Below are positions 1 to 9,629 of a stretch of 64,000 nt of DNA, one piece after another (position 1 is the stretch's first letter; each line of letters begins with the position of its first letter). This DNA comes from Bacteroidota bacterium. GTDB taxonomy: Bacteria > Bacteroidota > Bacteroidia > Chitinophagales > Saprospiraceae. The position numbers and the translations under genes are program-made. Below the pieces are notes generated by a model that ran no database searches, had not been told where the DNA came from, and was given only the letters and a program-made list of their open reading frames with translations. The stretch covers positions 186,001 through 250,000 of the forward strand of contig JAIUPL010000001.1 in assembly GCA_020160935.1 (NCBI GenBank), read 5' to 3'.

Positions 1-898
1 CCCGTTCTTCACCGGAGGCGCTCAGCAAACCGCATAACATATCGTCGTATTGGGGCGATGGTTTTTCCCAGACCTGTATCGGAGCGTCCGGCGACCATTG
101 CGATACCCGGTATTTTTCATACTTTTTCGTGGACATTCGTTTGCCGTCCGAACGGCGAAAAAACAGGTACCCTTCTTTTGGGTAAGAACTGCTGAATTCT
201 TTTACGGCCACGGTTTTGGCATTTACCATGCTCACGCCAGCATATCGGACAGGAATGAGTACGCGCCCTTTGGCATCTGCCATGCCATGTCTTTGTTGCT
301 TGTCGACGATTTCAAACACATCCTTGGCGGGATTTTTTTTCTGATAGTCGTAATAGGCAAAAAGTGGATATACTTCTGCCCATTGGTTGTGCCAGGGCAG
401 AGTTTTCAGGGGCGGCACTGAAATATCGGTCGGCTCCCTGTCATATTGTATTTGCTCTACAGGCGGGTCTTTTTTGCCGGGCTCTTCCACCACGATTTTT
501 TCCTTGGTAACGGTAATCGCCCATTTCTAATCTTCTTTTTTATACAACCAGGTGTTGGCTCGATCCCTGTCTCTAGAGGTGCCCCAGTAATCGCCTGTAT
601 AGAGCGGCTGGACAGCCCATTCCTGGAGATTTTTCAGGTGCCGAAAACCCCAAAGGCCATTTTCTTTGATGGCCAGGCCCCATTCGCCCAGGGCATCTAT
701 TTTTTGGAACCTCGACGCCAGCACCGGGTTCAGGTTTTCATCCAGTATATTCCAGCCTTCTTTGCTGCCGACCAGTAAATACCCGTTCCAACTCTTGATC
801 TCATAGTAGGTACCCATAGGGATGACCCACTCGATGGTGCCCTGTGAGAAGAGAGCGGTGTGGCACAACAGCAGCACACACCAAAGTATGTTTTTCAT
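1..898 (-). pseudogene. WG-repeat protein gene interrupted by an in-frame TAG; 3' end beyond window
   Basis: Read from 898 leftward, the frame starts with a signal peptide (MKNILWCVLLLCHTALFSQ) and WG-type repeats (EGWNILD, GLWGFRH). It meets a TAG at 529-527. Beyond that codon the same frame stays open to the window edge and continues to match the neighbouring gene at 950-2077: KWAITVTKEKIVVEEP against EWAITITKEKIVVEEP, HGMADAKGRVLIPVRY against HGMTDAQGNVLIPVRY, and FFRRSDGKRMS against FFRRSDGKQMS. The alignment is gap-free around the stop, which sits where the paralogue has Lys, so one AAG-to-TAG change explains it. As written the product is 123 residues. It could be a decaying duplicate, a sequencing error or a read-through codon. 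The role of WG-repeat proteins is unknown; this one would be exported. Confidence 0.8.
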
Positions 899-949
899 GT
901 TTTTTAAAAGGCTAATGCCGATCAGGAGACAGCAAGCAAAGCAATTGAC

Positions 950-2077
950 TCATTTTATTTGGACGAGTCCGATTTCTCTTCCTTTCGATACCAATAGCAA
1001 AGATGAATTTTTACGTTCCGGCAGGGAGATATCATCGTAATTGAATGACAGCAGCATTTTGTTTTTTGTGTTGATAATGCCCCAGTGGCCATATAATTTG
1101 GCAGGGATAAATCCTGGCGGCGGTTCCTCTGCAAAAGCCGCATACATACAGGGAATCAGTTCTTCGCCTGCTGCATTGAGCAGTCCACAACGGAAAAAGT
1201 TGAGTTCTTCTGATGGCGGCTGCCACACCTGAATATTCATGTCGGTTTTCGAGCGGGCCCTGTCAAATTTGGTGTATGTTTCCTTCGACATCTGTTTGCC
1301 ATCTGAACGCCGGAAAAAAGAGAAGTAGGATGGGTTGCCATATCCATTGCTTTCTTTTGCTATGATCGTTTGAGAATTTATAATTCTCAACCTGTCATAG
1401 CGTACAGGAATCAGAACGTTGCCCTGCGCGTCGGTCATACCATGTTTCTCCGCCTGATCCATCACATCAAACACATCTGTGCCTGGATTGATGTTGTCTT
1501 CATCATAGATGTCGTGCATCGGCTCTACCGTTTTCCACTGACTGTGCCAGGGCCGGGTCGTCATGGGTTGCGGAAGTCTGGCGGGCGGGTTTTCAGCCTC
1601 GTCGTCCTCCTCTTCATCGCGAATTTGCTCTACGGAAAGCGCGCGTTTGCCCGGTTCTTCCACCACAATTTTTTCTTTGGTAATGGTAATGGCCCACTCT
1701 TTTTCACCGACATGCAGGATCCAACTGTGTGCGTAGCCCCGATTCCTTTTGGAGCCAGGGCCCCAGCCCCAGTCTTCATAAATCGGCTGAACGGCCCATT
1801 TCCGGAGGTCTTTCAGGTGTCTGAACCCCCATTTCTCATTTTCCTGAAGGGCCACGGCCCAATGGCACATGGCTTCAATGCGGTTGTATTTGAGGGGAAT
1901 GATGGTCTTTAATTTTTGATCGACCATTCCCCAGTGTCCGTTTTCGTTTACGATGAAATATTGGTTCCAGGAAATGATGTTCTCGTATTTGCCCATAGGA
2001 ACCAGCCAGACTGCCGTGTCCTGGGAAAAGAGATGACTGCCACACAAGAGGAGGGCAGCACATAGGATGTGCTTCAT
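950..2077 (-). CDS. exported WG-repeat protein, 375 aa
   Basis: The protein has an N-terminal signal peptide (about residues 1-18, ending HLFSQ) followed by degenerate WG repeats, each of the form G-x-W/M-G-x-x-D/N followed by an I-P-x-x-Y segment. Visible examples are GHWGMVD, EKWGFRH, HGMTDAQGN with LIPVRYD, and GHWGIIN. A central acidic stretch (about residues 150-160, rich in D and E) separates two repeat blocks. It is the intact neighbour and close paralogue of the interrupted gene on its left, 51 bases away, which points to tandem duplication. WG-repeat proteins are common in Bacteroidota and their biochemical role is not known; an envelope or periplasmic binding function is only a guess. 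The ATG is chosen because it starts the signal peptide. Confidence 0.85.
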   Translation of the reverse strand: MKHILCAALLLCGSHLFSQDTAVWLVPMGKYENIISWNQYFIVNENGHWGMVDQKLKTIIPLKYNRIEAMCHWAVALQENEKWGFRHLKDLRKWAVQPIYEDWGWGPGSKRNRGYAHSWILHVGEKEWAITITKEKIVVEEPGKRALSVEQIRDEEEDDEAENPPARLPQPMTTRPWHSQWKTVEPMHDIYDEDNINPGTDVFDVMDQAEKHGMTDAQGNVLIPVRYDRLRIINSQTIIAKESNGYGNPSYFSFFRRSDGKQMSKETYTKFDRARSKTDMNIQVWQPPSEELNFFRCGLLNAAGEELIPCMYAAFAEEPPPGFIPAKLYGHWGIINTKNKMLLSFNYDDISLPERKNSSLLLVSKGREIGLVQIK

Positions 2078-2280
2078 GAATTGAAATAGTTAGGGGCGCA
2101 AACTTACGACGGAAGGCAAAGAAGTTGGGATCATGAAACGAGGGAAAACGCAATCTTGTCAGTATCAGGCATTCCCCAGCGACTCCTGTTCCGGGCGGCA
2201 TGGATCGAGTGGTTGTATAGATTTGACAACTTCCAAAAAAGTTGCCAAATTGCCGGACGAAAACAAAAACAACCCTGCCC

Positions 2281-3078
2281 ATGCAAGAAAACTTTACCGA
2301 AGAATTTGAGTCTATCCGGCCCTCCCTTCGTTCCTACATCCTTCGCATGACGGCCAGTGCTGCCGACACCGACGACATCGTGCAGGAAACCTGGTACAAG
2401 GCCAGGCGTAACCTGGATTCTTTTCAGGGGCAATCCTCGCTCAAAACCTGGATTTTCGCTATTGCTTCCAACCTGGCCAAAGACCACCTGCGCCAAAAAA
2501 AACGCTGGCCGGAAAACGTAACGGACATTTGCAAGGAAGCCGCACTGGCCAACCCGACCTTTTTCGGGGAAGCCATGCAAATCAGGATGACCTCGCCGCA
2601 GGGCAACTTTGAGATCAAAGAACACATCGCTTTTTGTTTTACCTGTATTTCCAAATCATTGCCGCTCGAACAACATATCGTGCTGTTGCTCAAGGAAGTA
2701 TATGAATTCAAGGTGAAGGAAATTTCCACGATCATGGAGCAGTCAGAAGCCATGGTCAAATACTACCTGCACACTGCCCGCCAGAAAATGATCGAAGTGT
2801 TCGACCGGCGTTGCGCGCTTATCAACAAGGAAGGCATCTGCCACCAGTGTACCGAACTGAACGGCATCTTCAACCCCAAACAAAATGTACAGGAAGAACT
2901 CGCCAAAATCGACCTGTCTCGCGCGGCCGAAAGCGGCGACAAGGAACGACTGCTCGATCTCCGGATGGACGTGCTTCGTGGCATTGATCCGTTCGAATCC
3001 GGCGCCGCGGAATTGCAGTTGCACCACATCGAGCACAACCGAAAAGTGATGGAAGGGTATCTGGAAAAAGAGGGCTGA
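2281..3078 (+). CDS. ECF-like sigma-70 family RNA polymerase sigma factor, 265 aa
   Basis: Region 2 lies at about residues 10-80 (SYILRMTASAADTDDIVQET, then WKARR-like and SLKTWIFAIASNLAKDHLR). Region 4 lies at about 120-175 (LPLEQHIVLLLKEVYEFKVK, then a helix-turn-helix TIMEQSEAMVKYYLHTARQK). An extra C-terminal part of about 85 residues carries a C-x-x-C pair (ICHQC), longer than a minimal ECF factor. It should direct RNA polymerase to a specific promoter set. No anti-sigma gene adjoins; the next gene encodes an exported SRPBCC protein on the same strand, which may be a target or partner. I start at the ATG at 2281 because homology to region 2 begins just after it; an in-frame upstream start at 2242 would add 13 unlikely residues. 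Confidence 0.85.
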   Translation: MQENFTEEFESIRPSLRSYILRMTASAADTDDIVQETWYKARRNLDSFQGQSSLKTWIFAIASNLAKDHLRQKKRWPENVTDICKEAALANPTFFGEAMQIRMTSPQGNFEIKEHIAFCFTCISKSLPLEQHIVLLLKEVYEFKVKEISTIMEQSEAMVKYYLHTARQKMIEVFDRRCALINKEGICHQCTELNGIFNPKQNVQEELAKIDLSRAAESGDKERLLDLRMDVLRGIDPFESGAAELQLHHIEHNRKVMEGYLEKEG

Positions 3079-3160
3079 GAATTTTTTTTCAAAAAAACTG
3101 TCCCAAACCCTATCGTTTTCTTTCGCTCAAAAGTCCAAGCATCAAAACGATTTTCTTCAC

Positions 3161-3670
3161 ATGAAAAAACTTTTGATGCTCTTCCTCATGGCAACACCTG
3201 CTTTTATTTCCGCACAGGAATCTCCGGCTGCTACTGTCCGCAAAACGTTCAGCCGCACCACGTCCGTCAGCACCGTCATCAAGGCCGATCCGGCCGTTAT
3301 CTGGGCATTGCTCACCCACGCGGCCGATTACAAACGCTGGAATTCTACAATTATCTCCATCGAAGGAGACATTGCGCCGGGTGAAACCATTCGCCTGAAA
3401 TCGACCCTCGATCCCAAACGAACCTTCAAACTGAAAGTAAAAACCTTCGAACCTGAAAACCGCATGGTCTGGGGCGACGGGAAAGGCAAACGCACCTACA
3501 CCCTCACCCGCAATGAAAACGGTACCACCACCTTCTCCATGACTGAAAAAATCGGCGGACTCATGTTTCCCCTGTACGCCAAATACATTCCGCCGTTTGA
3601 TGCTACCTTTAACCGGTTTGCAGCAGATTTGAAACAGGAAGCGGAGAAGATTGGCAGGAATGATGAATGA
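3161..3670 (+). CDS. exported SRPBCC (START-like) domain protein, 169 aa
   Basis: A signal peptide (MKKLLMLFLMATPAFISAQ) is followed by an SRPBCC/polyketide-cyclase fold. Typical features are VSTVIKADPAVIWALLTHA, DYKRWNSTI, the loop EGDIAPGETIRLKS and FEPENRMVWGDG. Proteins of this fold bind small hydrophobic ligands in a central cavity. The ligand cannot be told from sequence, and the signal peptide places it outside the cytoplasm, which is less common for the family. It follows the sigma-factor gene by 82 bases and may be in the same unit. The stop codon lies inside a run of TGATGAA repeats (3661-3683). Confidence 0.8.
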   Translation: MKKLLMLFLMATPAFISAQESPAATVRKTFSRTTSVSTVIKADPAVIWALLTHAADYKRWNSTIISIEGDIAPGETIRLKSTLDPKRTFKLKVKTFEPENRMVWGDGKGKRTYTLTRNENGTTTFSMTEKIGGLMFPLYAKYIPPFDATFNRFAADLKQEAEKIGRNDE

Positions 3671-3786
3671 TGAATGATGAATGTTGGGCCTAGGTGTTTT
3701 TTTTGTATTCTCATCCGAGCCACCAAAATCAACAACAGATGCTCCCTTACCACCCTGATAACCAATAACTAATAACCAATAACTAA
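3661..3786 (+). repeat. short intergenic tandem words
   Basis: The spacer between two genes starts with three copies of TGATGAA (3661-3683), overlapping the upstream stop codon. It ends, just before the next ATG, with tandem copies of the word ACCAATAACTAATA (about 3759-3786). Neither block has a good stem or T-tract. The words are of the same simple type as the inverted tandem repeats at 20872-20925 and 23790-24028. Confidence 0.6.
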
Positions 3787-3788
3787 AC

Positions 3789-4184
3789 ATGCAGAACGGA
3801 ACAAAAGACAATCCCTGGCAACTCAAAACAGCCCCTGGCACTGCCGAATACACCATGTACCACGATCTGGAAAAAGACATTCTGGTGTGCAAGGTGGGCA
3901 CTACAACCCTGCATTATTCCTGGCGCTGCATCGACGATTTACACGCCATGCTCAAAGCCCATGGCGACTGGATGGAACTCGGTGCTGCCGACGAAGGCAA
4001 GGAACCCAAACCCGGCACCGTGGAAGCCTGGGGCCGCTCCGAGGACAATCCCGTGGGTGGCTGGTATGGCCTGAAAAAAGGTTTTAGAGGCCGTTTTGGC
4101 ATGTACGTGCCACCCTTGCTGGAAGAACTTGGGCTGGTAGAACTGGAGCACAACCCGAAGAACAACCGGGTGCGCGCGAAGTGA
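3789..4184 (+). CDS. conserved hypothetical protein, 131 aa
   Basis: A small soluble protein without signal peptide or membrane segment. It opens NGTKDNPWQLKTAPGTAEYT, then has a beta-rich core (VCKVGTTTLHYSWRCIDDLH), a short loop GDWMELGAADEGK and a C-terminal region with GGWYGLKKGFRGRFGMYVPP. I recognise the overall look of a family found next to stress or regulatory genes in many bacteria but cannot give it a function. The start follows a block of tandem words. It converges with the gene at 4195-5580, 10 bases away. Confidence 0.7.
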   Translation: MQNGTKDNPWQLKTAPGTAEYTMYHDLEKDILVCKVGTTTLHYSWRCIDDLHAMLKAHGDWMELGAADEGKEPKPGTVEAWGRSEDNPVGGWYGLKKGFRGRFGMYVPPLLEELGLVELEHNPKNNRVRAK

Positions 4185-4194
4185 GGATGTGCAT

Positions 4195-5580
4195 TTACAC
4201 ACATATTTCGAGCAACCACTTTTTTTCCGACACCTGTGATTCCTGCAATACAGCCTGGCGCAATGCTGCTTTTTGCGATGGCGCGGCTCCCATTAGTTTG
4301 CGCATAAAACGAATAAAATGCACGTAGTTATTCCGGTGATAACTGATTTCCTTGTGTCGTTTCAGGAAAATCTGCATGGCGTCGAGGTGTGAATGCAAGG
4401 CGTCGTACGCGCCGATATTGAACAGTATTTTGGCTGCCAGCGTTTTGGCTGCCAGGGCAGCCAGCAGGTCGTCCGATTCGGCATGCCGGAGCAGCACGAG
4501 GGCCGCGTCGTAATTTTTACGCTCGTATTCCCAGCGCGCCATGTTGAAGTGGTAGGTACTGTCGCGGTAGGTGGGTTCCAGCGCATCGCGAAACGTATCC
4601 AGAAAGGTGCGTACCCAATCCAGTTCGCCCAGTAGCAAACCCAGCGCCGTGGCATTGCGGTAGGTGAAACGCGACAACACACCGTCCACTACAAACACGT
4701 TTTTGTCGAACCCCGAGCGATACAGTTCGAAGCCGGCCCGTATGTGCGCCGTGGAACCTTCATTTACCCTGCGGGTACAGAAATTGAGCGCCAGTACGTA
4801 CAAATCGCGCAGTTCCTCCTCCGGGAAGCGCTGACTATGCTCCTCAATTTTCTCCCGAAAGGCCGTAAATGCTGCATCACTGTCGGGCTGGCTCAGCATC
4901 TTATAACAATGGTAATACAGATCAATGGCCGGATACAGCAGCAGTTTTTGCTCCTGAATTTGCACGAGAATAGGCGCCAGCATGGAAAAGTGGTATTCCG
5001 TTTTGAATACATTCTGGTGCGACAATGCAGTGCAAATTTGCCGTAGTTTTTGGGCAAAGTACCAGTGGTCAAGCGCGTCCCCTATATCCTGTACCTGTAA
5101 GGCAGCGGTGCGCTTGCTGGCTGCTTCGAAGCGAAATTGCTCGGCCAATACCTCGTGTTGCTGGCGCAGATAGTCGGCATTACGCAGCGGCTGTTCGGAA
5201 AGGAGGCGCTCGGCCTGCCGGATATTTTTTTGAAAAAGCGCCGGCAAATTTTTCTTTCGGTATTGGGCAGCAAGGCCAAGCATGCTACCGGCTGTATTGC
5301 CTTCCACGGTTTTCCAACGCCAGTAATTTTCTATGGCATCGGTGAGCCAACTGCCCAGTAAGCGGAACAAACGATCGTCGTAGGGCTTGTCAGGATAAAT
5401 TTTTTTGAACAACACCGTTTTTTCCGGCAATTCACCCTGCGCAGCAGCCGACCCGCTCACAAGCAAATCGAACAGGCGCTGCAAGTCTTCGCGGTAATTG
5501 AACCAGTCGGAACGAAGGATGATGCGCATATCCCGGACTTCTTCTCTGCTCAGGGTTTTGATGATTTGAAATACCTGCAT
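4195..5580 (-). CDS. alpha-helical hypothetical protein, 461 aa, paralogue of 24926-26329
   Basis: The sequence is almost wholly helical with repeat-like helices (for example FNMARWEYERKNYDAALVLL and AAKTLAAKILFNIGAYDAL) that suggest a TPR-like solenoid in the C-terminal half. The N-terminal third (IIKTLSREEVRDMRIILRSD, then LFDLLVSGS and KTVLFKKIYP) matches the plan of the second copy at 24926-26329 (LQELNADDVAGFHKYLKQIQ, VFEYYKKFHP). There is no signal peptide, so it is probably cytoplasmic. I know no function for this family. Its promoter side faces the large inverted repeat at 5604-5755. Confidence 0.7.
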   Translation of the reverse strand: MQVFQIIKTLSREEVRDMRIILRSDWFNYREDLQRLFDLLVSGSAAAQGELPEKTVLFKKIYPDKPYDDRLFRLLGSWLTDAIENYWRWKTVEGNTAGSMLGLAAQYRKKNLPALFQKNIRQAERLLSEQPLRNADYLRQQHEVLAEQFRFEAASKRTAALQVQDIGDALDHWYFAQKLRQICTALSHQNVFKTEYHFSMLAPILVQIQEQKLLLYPAIDLYYHCYKMLSQPDSDAAFTAFREKIEEHSQRFPEEELRDLYVLALNFCTRRVNEGSTAHIRAGFELYRSGFDKNVFVVDGVLSRFTYRNATALGLLLGELDWVRTFLDTFRDALEPTYRDSTYHFNMARWEYERKNYDAALVLLRHAESDDLLAALAAKTLAAKILFNIGAYDALHSHLDAMQIFLKRHKEISYHRNNYVHFIRFMRKLMGAAPSQKAALRQAVLQESQVSEKKWLLEICV

Positions 5581-5603
5581 ACGACGGGTAGGTTAAGAAC
5601 ATG

Positions 5604-5755
5604 AAGCCAAGCGCTGTTCAGGCGGTGGCATGGGCTTTAGCCCGTCGGGACGGCGCCTTTTAAGGCGCAATAATTATTTTTTTATTGTGAGCGCCATAAA
5701 TGGCGCTGTCCCGACGGGCTAAAGCCCATACCACCGCCTGAACAACGCTTGGCTT
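5604..5755. repeat. 152-bp inverted repeat with three-stem (cruciform-like) structure
   Basis: The outer arms AAGCCAAGCG and CGCTTGGCTT are followed inward by TTCAGGCGGTGG and CCACCGCCTGAA, then GGGCTTTAGCCCGTCGGGAC and its complement. Inside lie two small hairpins (GGCGCCTTTTAAGGCGC and GCGCCATAAATGGCGC) around an AT-rich centre. The arms pair over about 50 bases with few mismatches. The inner word GGGCTTTAGCCC is itself palindromic. It sits between divergent genes, is not followed by a T-tract and looks like a dispersed palindromic element rather than a terminator. The rest of the 5756-5943 spacer is AT-rich with nothing else recognisable. Confidence 0.8.
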
Positions 5756-5943
5756 TTGATGTGTTGGCCTTCAGTTAACAGCCACAAGGCAAAATCAATA
5801 TAGTTTTATTTGCAAATATGACATAAATTTTATCATAAAAAATTGTTATTCAATTAATTAATATAATTTTTAACTCAAAAAAAATTTGCAAAACAATAAA
5901 ATTGTATTCTTTTCCTCTTTTGCCAAAGACCTAACTTGGCAGC

Positions 5944-8900
5944 ATGAACACACCGGCCGCCTCCAAACGACTGTTGCTACGATGGAGCATGTTGTGCATC
6001 CTCCTGTTGGGAAATGCCCTGCCCGCAGCGGGACAATTTCGCGCACCACCCCAACAAAGGCATGTCAAAAGCCACCTGCTCGATGCGGATACCGTCTGGA
6101 TGGGCACTTCCAATGGCGTGGTCAAAATGTTGCGCAACGGGCAGTTACTCCAGCGCTGGACAGCCGACGATTTCCCGGAACCCGGTTTTCCGGCCAGCAC
6201 GCCGACAGCCATGGCGCTCGACAATCAGGGGCGACTACTCGTGTACTACGACTTCTGGGGCATCCGGCGTTTCGACGGTGTTCAGTGGGAAATCCTGAGC
6301 GACCCTTTCACACCTGTCATCGGCAACCTGTCTTTTATTGACATTGCTGTTGATTCACAAAACCGCATCTTACTTGGGGGCGGCAGTTTTATGTACCGGC
6401 AGCAGGGCTCCGACTGGGAAGCCATTTCCACCCCTTTCAGCAGCCACAACCGCATGAAACGCGGCCCGGACGGCCATATATGGGTCATTACCAATCAGTT
6501 TGTGGCACGTTTGGATGATAGCGGATGGACGACCTCGCAGGCCGCCTTGCCCAACCGACAGTCCGGTTTTGATTTTACCTGGAATGCAGCGGGCGACCTT
6601 TTTGCTGTTTTTAATGCTCAAAACAGCCAGGTTCCGGAGGTCTGGAAATTTCCACAGAACGACCTGACTCAGCCCGAACTGATCGTGGCCGTTCCGGAAT
6701 ACGCGCCTTCAGCAACGCCGCCCGTTTTCCCGGTCGAATCCATTGCCATCGATGCCCAGGATCGTATCTGGCTGCAAATCGCCGGGGGCAATTTCAACTT
6801 TATCCGCCGCGACGGCGACACCTGGACCGAACTGGGAGGTACACTTAACAGCCCTTTCCCGGTTTTTGAATACCCGGAAGCACGCCTAACCCCCGATCCC
6901 GACGGCTCGATGTGGATTTGCAGCCGGACCAATCCGGATCCGCTATACCGCTATGCCGACGACACGGGCTGGCTGGTGTATGAAAACAGTTTTTCGGAAA
7001 TGGGTTATGCTGGAGCAGCCCGGCCGGACGGGAAGGTGTTTTTTGGAGGCCTGCGTTTCATGGGTTATTTTGATCCTGCTACAGGGCAATACCGGCACAA
7101 AGCGCTCGGCGCAGAGTGGCCAGTCATGCACGACATGGCGGTGTCGCCTTACGACAGTACCGTGTACGCGGCTACCGAAACAGGCATCTGGGAATTCGAC
7201 GGGCAGGCCTGGAACGTGTCATTTCCAGTAAACGACCCTACGGCTCATGGGCTGAACATCGCCGTTGCGCCGGATAACAGCGTCTGGACGCTGATCGGCA
7301 CGAGCAATGGCCAGACGATTCAAAACCACCTCATGAGGCGCCCGCCCGGCGGCGACTGGCAAGGATTTGTACTGCCCAGAACGGCTTCAGGGCTGGCCAT
7401 TGCACCGGATACGGCTGTTTGGCTGGCAGTGTTTGATCAGGTGTACCGTTATAAAAATGGCCAATTCACGGTGTTCGACGCTGCCACCGTAGGTTATCCT
7501 TTTACCGAAATAAACGGCACACTGCTGGAAATTCATCCGGACGCGCAAGGCCGGATATGGTTGTTTGTACCCGGAGCCGGGCTTGCTCGCTACGACGGCA
7601 CGGCATGGACGGTGATGACGCCCGAAAACTCCGGCCTGTATGCGTCCTACAACCTGCGCGACATGGCCTTTGATGCCTCCGGCAGGTTGTGGCTGAGTTT
7701 TTCCAATGGCGGCAGCGCACAACGCGCATTGCAGGTGTACGACGGACAAACCTGGAAAAACTTTACCCCATACAACAGCAATATCGGCACTACTGCCATT
7801 GAAAAAATCGTACCTGCCCCGGACGGACGCGTATGGCTGCACGATACTTATTCTTTCTATTTCTTCGAGCCTTCCTCCCGCTACCTGCGAGGGTATGTGC
7901 TGCGCGATAGCAACGACAACTGCTTCCCTGATCCACTGGAGTCGACTTTGCCGCAGTGGATTGCCCGCGCGACGGCGCCCGATGGACAGAAATGGTACAC
8001 CATTACCGATCCAAACGGGCATTACGAATTGCCATTAGACAGCAGTCTGTACAAAATTGACATGCTGCCGCCGGCCGTCGTCTGGGGAAACTGCAACGCC
8101 TCTCCAACCATCGACTTGACACAGACCCTGGCCGACACCCTCGATTTTTCGGGAGAAGTACTGGCCGAATGTCCGCTGATGCAGGTAGAAATAGACGTGC
8201 CTTTCCTGCGGCGTTGTTTCCCGAATATTTACCAAATCAGGTATTGCAATTTTGGAACGGCGCCGGCCGCCAATGCCACCGTCGACCTCAGCCTCCCGGC
8301 AGGCTTTGCGCTGCAAAGCATGGGCTTGCCTTACACCGAGGTGTCGGCGGGCCACCTTCGGGTGAATCTGGGACAGGTAGATGATGGCGTATGCGGCGAT
8401 TTTTCCATGACAGTGGTGCCCGATTGTGCCCTCGAACTGGGTGAAGCGCTGTGCGTATCGGCACACATTACACCCGATACGCTTTGTATGGGCAGCCCCG
8501 GGTGGTCGGGCGCCGATTTACAGGCCGAGGCTTCCTGCACGAGCGATACAGCCTATTTCGTATTGCGCAACCGGGGTTTCGGCGACATGTCGGAAGCGCA
8601 GGATTACGTCATCATTGAAGATGAGGTGATTATGCGCATTGTGCCGGTGCAGATTCCAATGGGCGATTCCATACTTGTTCCATTTCCGATCAGCAGCGGT
8701 TACCAGCGCATCCAGATTCCGCAGGAGCCGGGCCACCCGTTTCCCGGGCTGGTGAGCGCCTTTGTAGCGGGTTGTAACGGCAATTCCGGCAATTCATACG
8801 TCACACAGTATCCTTTCGATCAGCCGTCTCCGTTTTATGCCCAAACCTGTGCTGTGCTCAAAGGTGCATACGACCCCAACGACAAATCGGCAAAGCCGGA

Positions 8901-9576
8901 GGGGGTAAAACCGGAGCACTACATTTGGCCTCAAACCCCTATCGATTACAAAATTCGCTTTCAGAATACGGGCACCGATACCGCTTTTACCGTGGCCATA
9001 CGCGACACGCTTTCGCCCTGGCTGGATGTGGCTACGTTCCGACCGGGCGCTTCCTCGCACCCCTATCAGTGGGACATCAGCGGTAGCGGCATCCTGACCT
9101 TTGTTTTCGATAACATCATGCTGCCCGATTCGAATGTGAATGAGGCCGCTTCGCATGGATTCGTGGCCTTCAACCTAGCACCAGCGGATACCACGCCGCT
9201 CGGAACCGTGCTGGAAAACAGCGTAGGCATCTACTTTGATTTCAACGAGCCGGTGATCACCAATACGGTGTTCCATACCGTCGATACAGGCTTTTTGATG
9301 TACAATTTACCAAGTTTTACTTCTATTACGCCAGCCCCACCGGGTTTGTCGGTATTCCCCAACCCGGCAGGCGAGTGGGTACAAGTTTCCATGCCTGGCC
9401 ATTTTTTCAAAAAAGGAAGTATCCAGTTGCTCGATGTGTACGGTCGGGAGGTAGCGCAGCATCCATACGTAGGAGAAAGTGCACAGATTCGCCGCAACCA
9501 CCTACCCTCCGGCGTGTACAGCATAGTGGTTTTTGAAAATGGCGTGCGGATAGGTTCCGGGCGCATCATCTGGTAA
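5944..9576 (+). CDS. T9SS-exported beta-propeller protein with type A sorting domain, 1210 aa
   Basis: A signal peptide (to about residue 31, ALPAAGQ) is followed by about 620 residues of two-component-regulator-like propeller repeats (DTVWMGTSNGVVKML, PDGHIWVITNQFVARLD, AQGRIWLFVPGAGLARYD). Next is a cysteine-containing domain (VLRDSNDNCFPDPLES) that looks like a carboxypeptidase-regulatory or SdrD-like fold. The domain from about residue 975 (GAYDPNDKSAKPEGV, IDYKIRFQNTGTDTAF, GIYFDFNEPVITNTV) recurs in the next gene. The last about 85 residues (SVFPNPAGEWVQV, LLDVYGREV, LPSGVYSIVV) form a type A T9SS sorting domain, so the product should be secreted and surface-attached. Binding partner unknown. 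Confidence 0.88.
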   Translation: MNTPAASKRLLLRWSMLCILLLGNALPAAGQFRAPPQQRHVKSHLLDADTVWMGTSNGVVKMLRNGQLLQRWTADDFPEPGFPASTPTAMALDNQGRLLVYYDFWGIRRFDGVQWEILSDPFTPVIGNLSFIDIAVDSQNRILLGGGSFMYRQQGSDWEAISTPFSSHNRMKRGPDGHIWVITNQFVARLDDSGWTTSQAALPNRQSGFDFTWNAAGDLFAVFNAQNSQVPEVWKFPQNDLTQPELIVAVPEYAPSATPPVFPVESIAIDAQDRIWLQIAGGNFNFIRRDGDTWTELGGTLNSPFPVFEYPEARLTPDPDGSMWICSRTNPDPLYRYADDTGWLVYENSFSEMGYAGAARPDGKVFFGGLRFMGYFDPATGQYRHKALGAEWPVMHDMAVSPYDSTVYAATETGIWEFDGQAWNVSFPVNDPTAHGLNIAVAPDNSVWTLIGTSNGQTIQNHLMRRPPGGDWQGFVLPRTASGLAIAPDTAVWLAVFDQVYRYKNGQFTVFDAATVGYPFTEINGTLLEIHPDAQGRIWLFVPGAGLARYDGTAWTVMTPENSGLYASYNLRDMAFDASGRLWLSFSNGGSAQRALQVYDGQTWKNFTPYNSNIGTTAIEKIVPAPDGRVWLHDTYSFYFFEPSSRYLRGYVLRDSNDNCFPDPLESTLPQWIARATAPDGQKWYTITDPNGHYELPLDSSLYKIDMLPPAVVWGNCNASPTIDLTQTLADTLDFSGEVLAECPLMQVEIDVPFLRRCFPNIYQIRYCNFGTAPAANATVDLSLPAGFALQSMGLPYTEVSAGHLRVNLGQVDDGVCGDFSMTVVPDCALELGEALCVSAHITPDTLCMGSPGWSGADLQAEASCTSDTAYFVLRNRGFGDMSEAQDYVIIEDEVIMRIVPVQIPMGDSILVPFPISSGYQRIQIPQEPGHPFPGLVSAFVAGCNGNSGNSYVTQYPFDQPSPFYAQTCAVLKGAYDPNDKSAKPEGVKPEHYIWPQTPIDYKIRFQNTGTDTAFTVAIRDTLSPWLDVATFRPGASSHPYQWDISGSGILTFVFDNIMLPDSNVNEAASHGFVAFNLAPADTTPLGTVLENSVGIYFDFNEPVITNTVFHTVDTGFLMYNLPSFTSITPAPPGLSVFPNPAGEWVQVSMPGHFFKKGSIQLLDVYGREVAQHPYVGESAQIRRNHLPSGVYSIVVFENGVRIGSGRIIW

Positions 9577-9629
9577 AAAAGGGCTGCCAACACATGACAC
9601 CCCGTCTCATATTCAATCAAATCATACAC

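Noticed and set aside
2131-2625. A 164-residue minus-strand frame before the sigma factor
   Set aside because: It overlaps the sigma-70 region 2 coding sequence antisense and has no domain.
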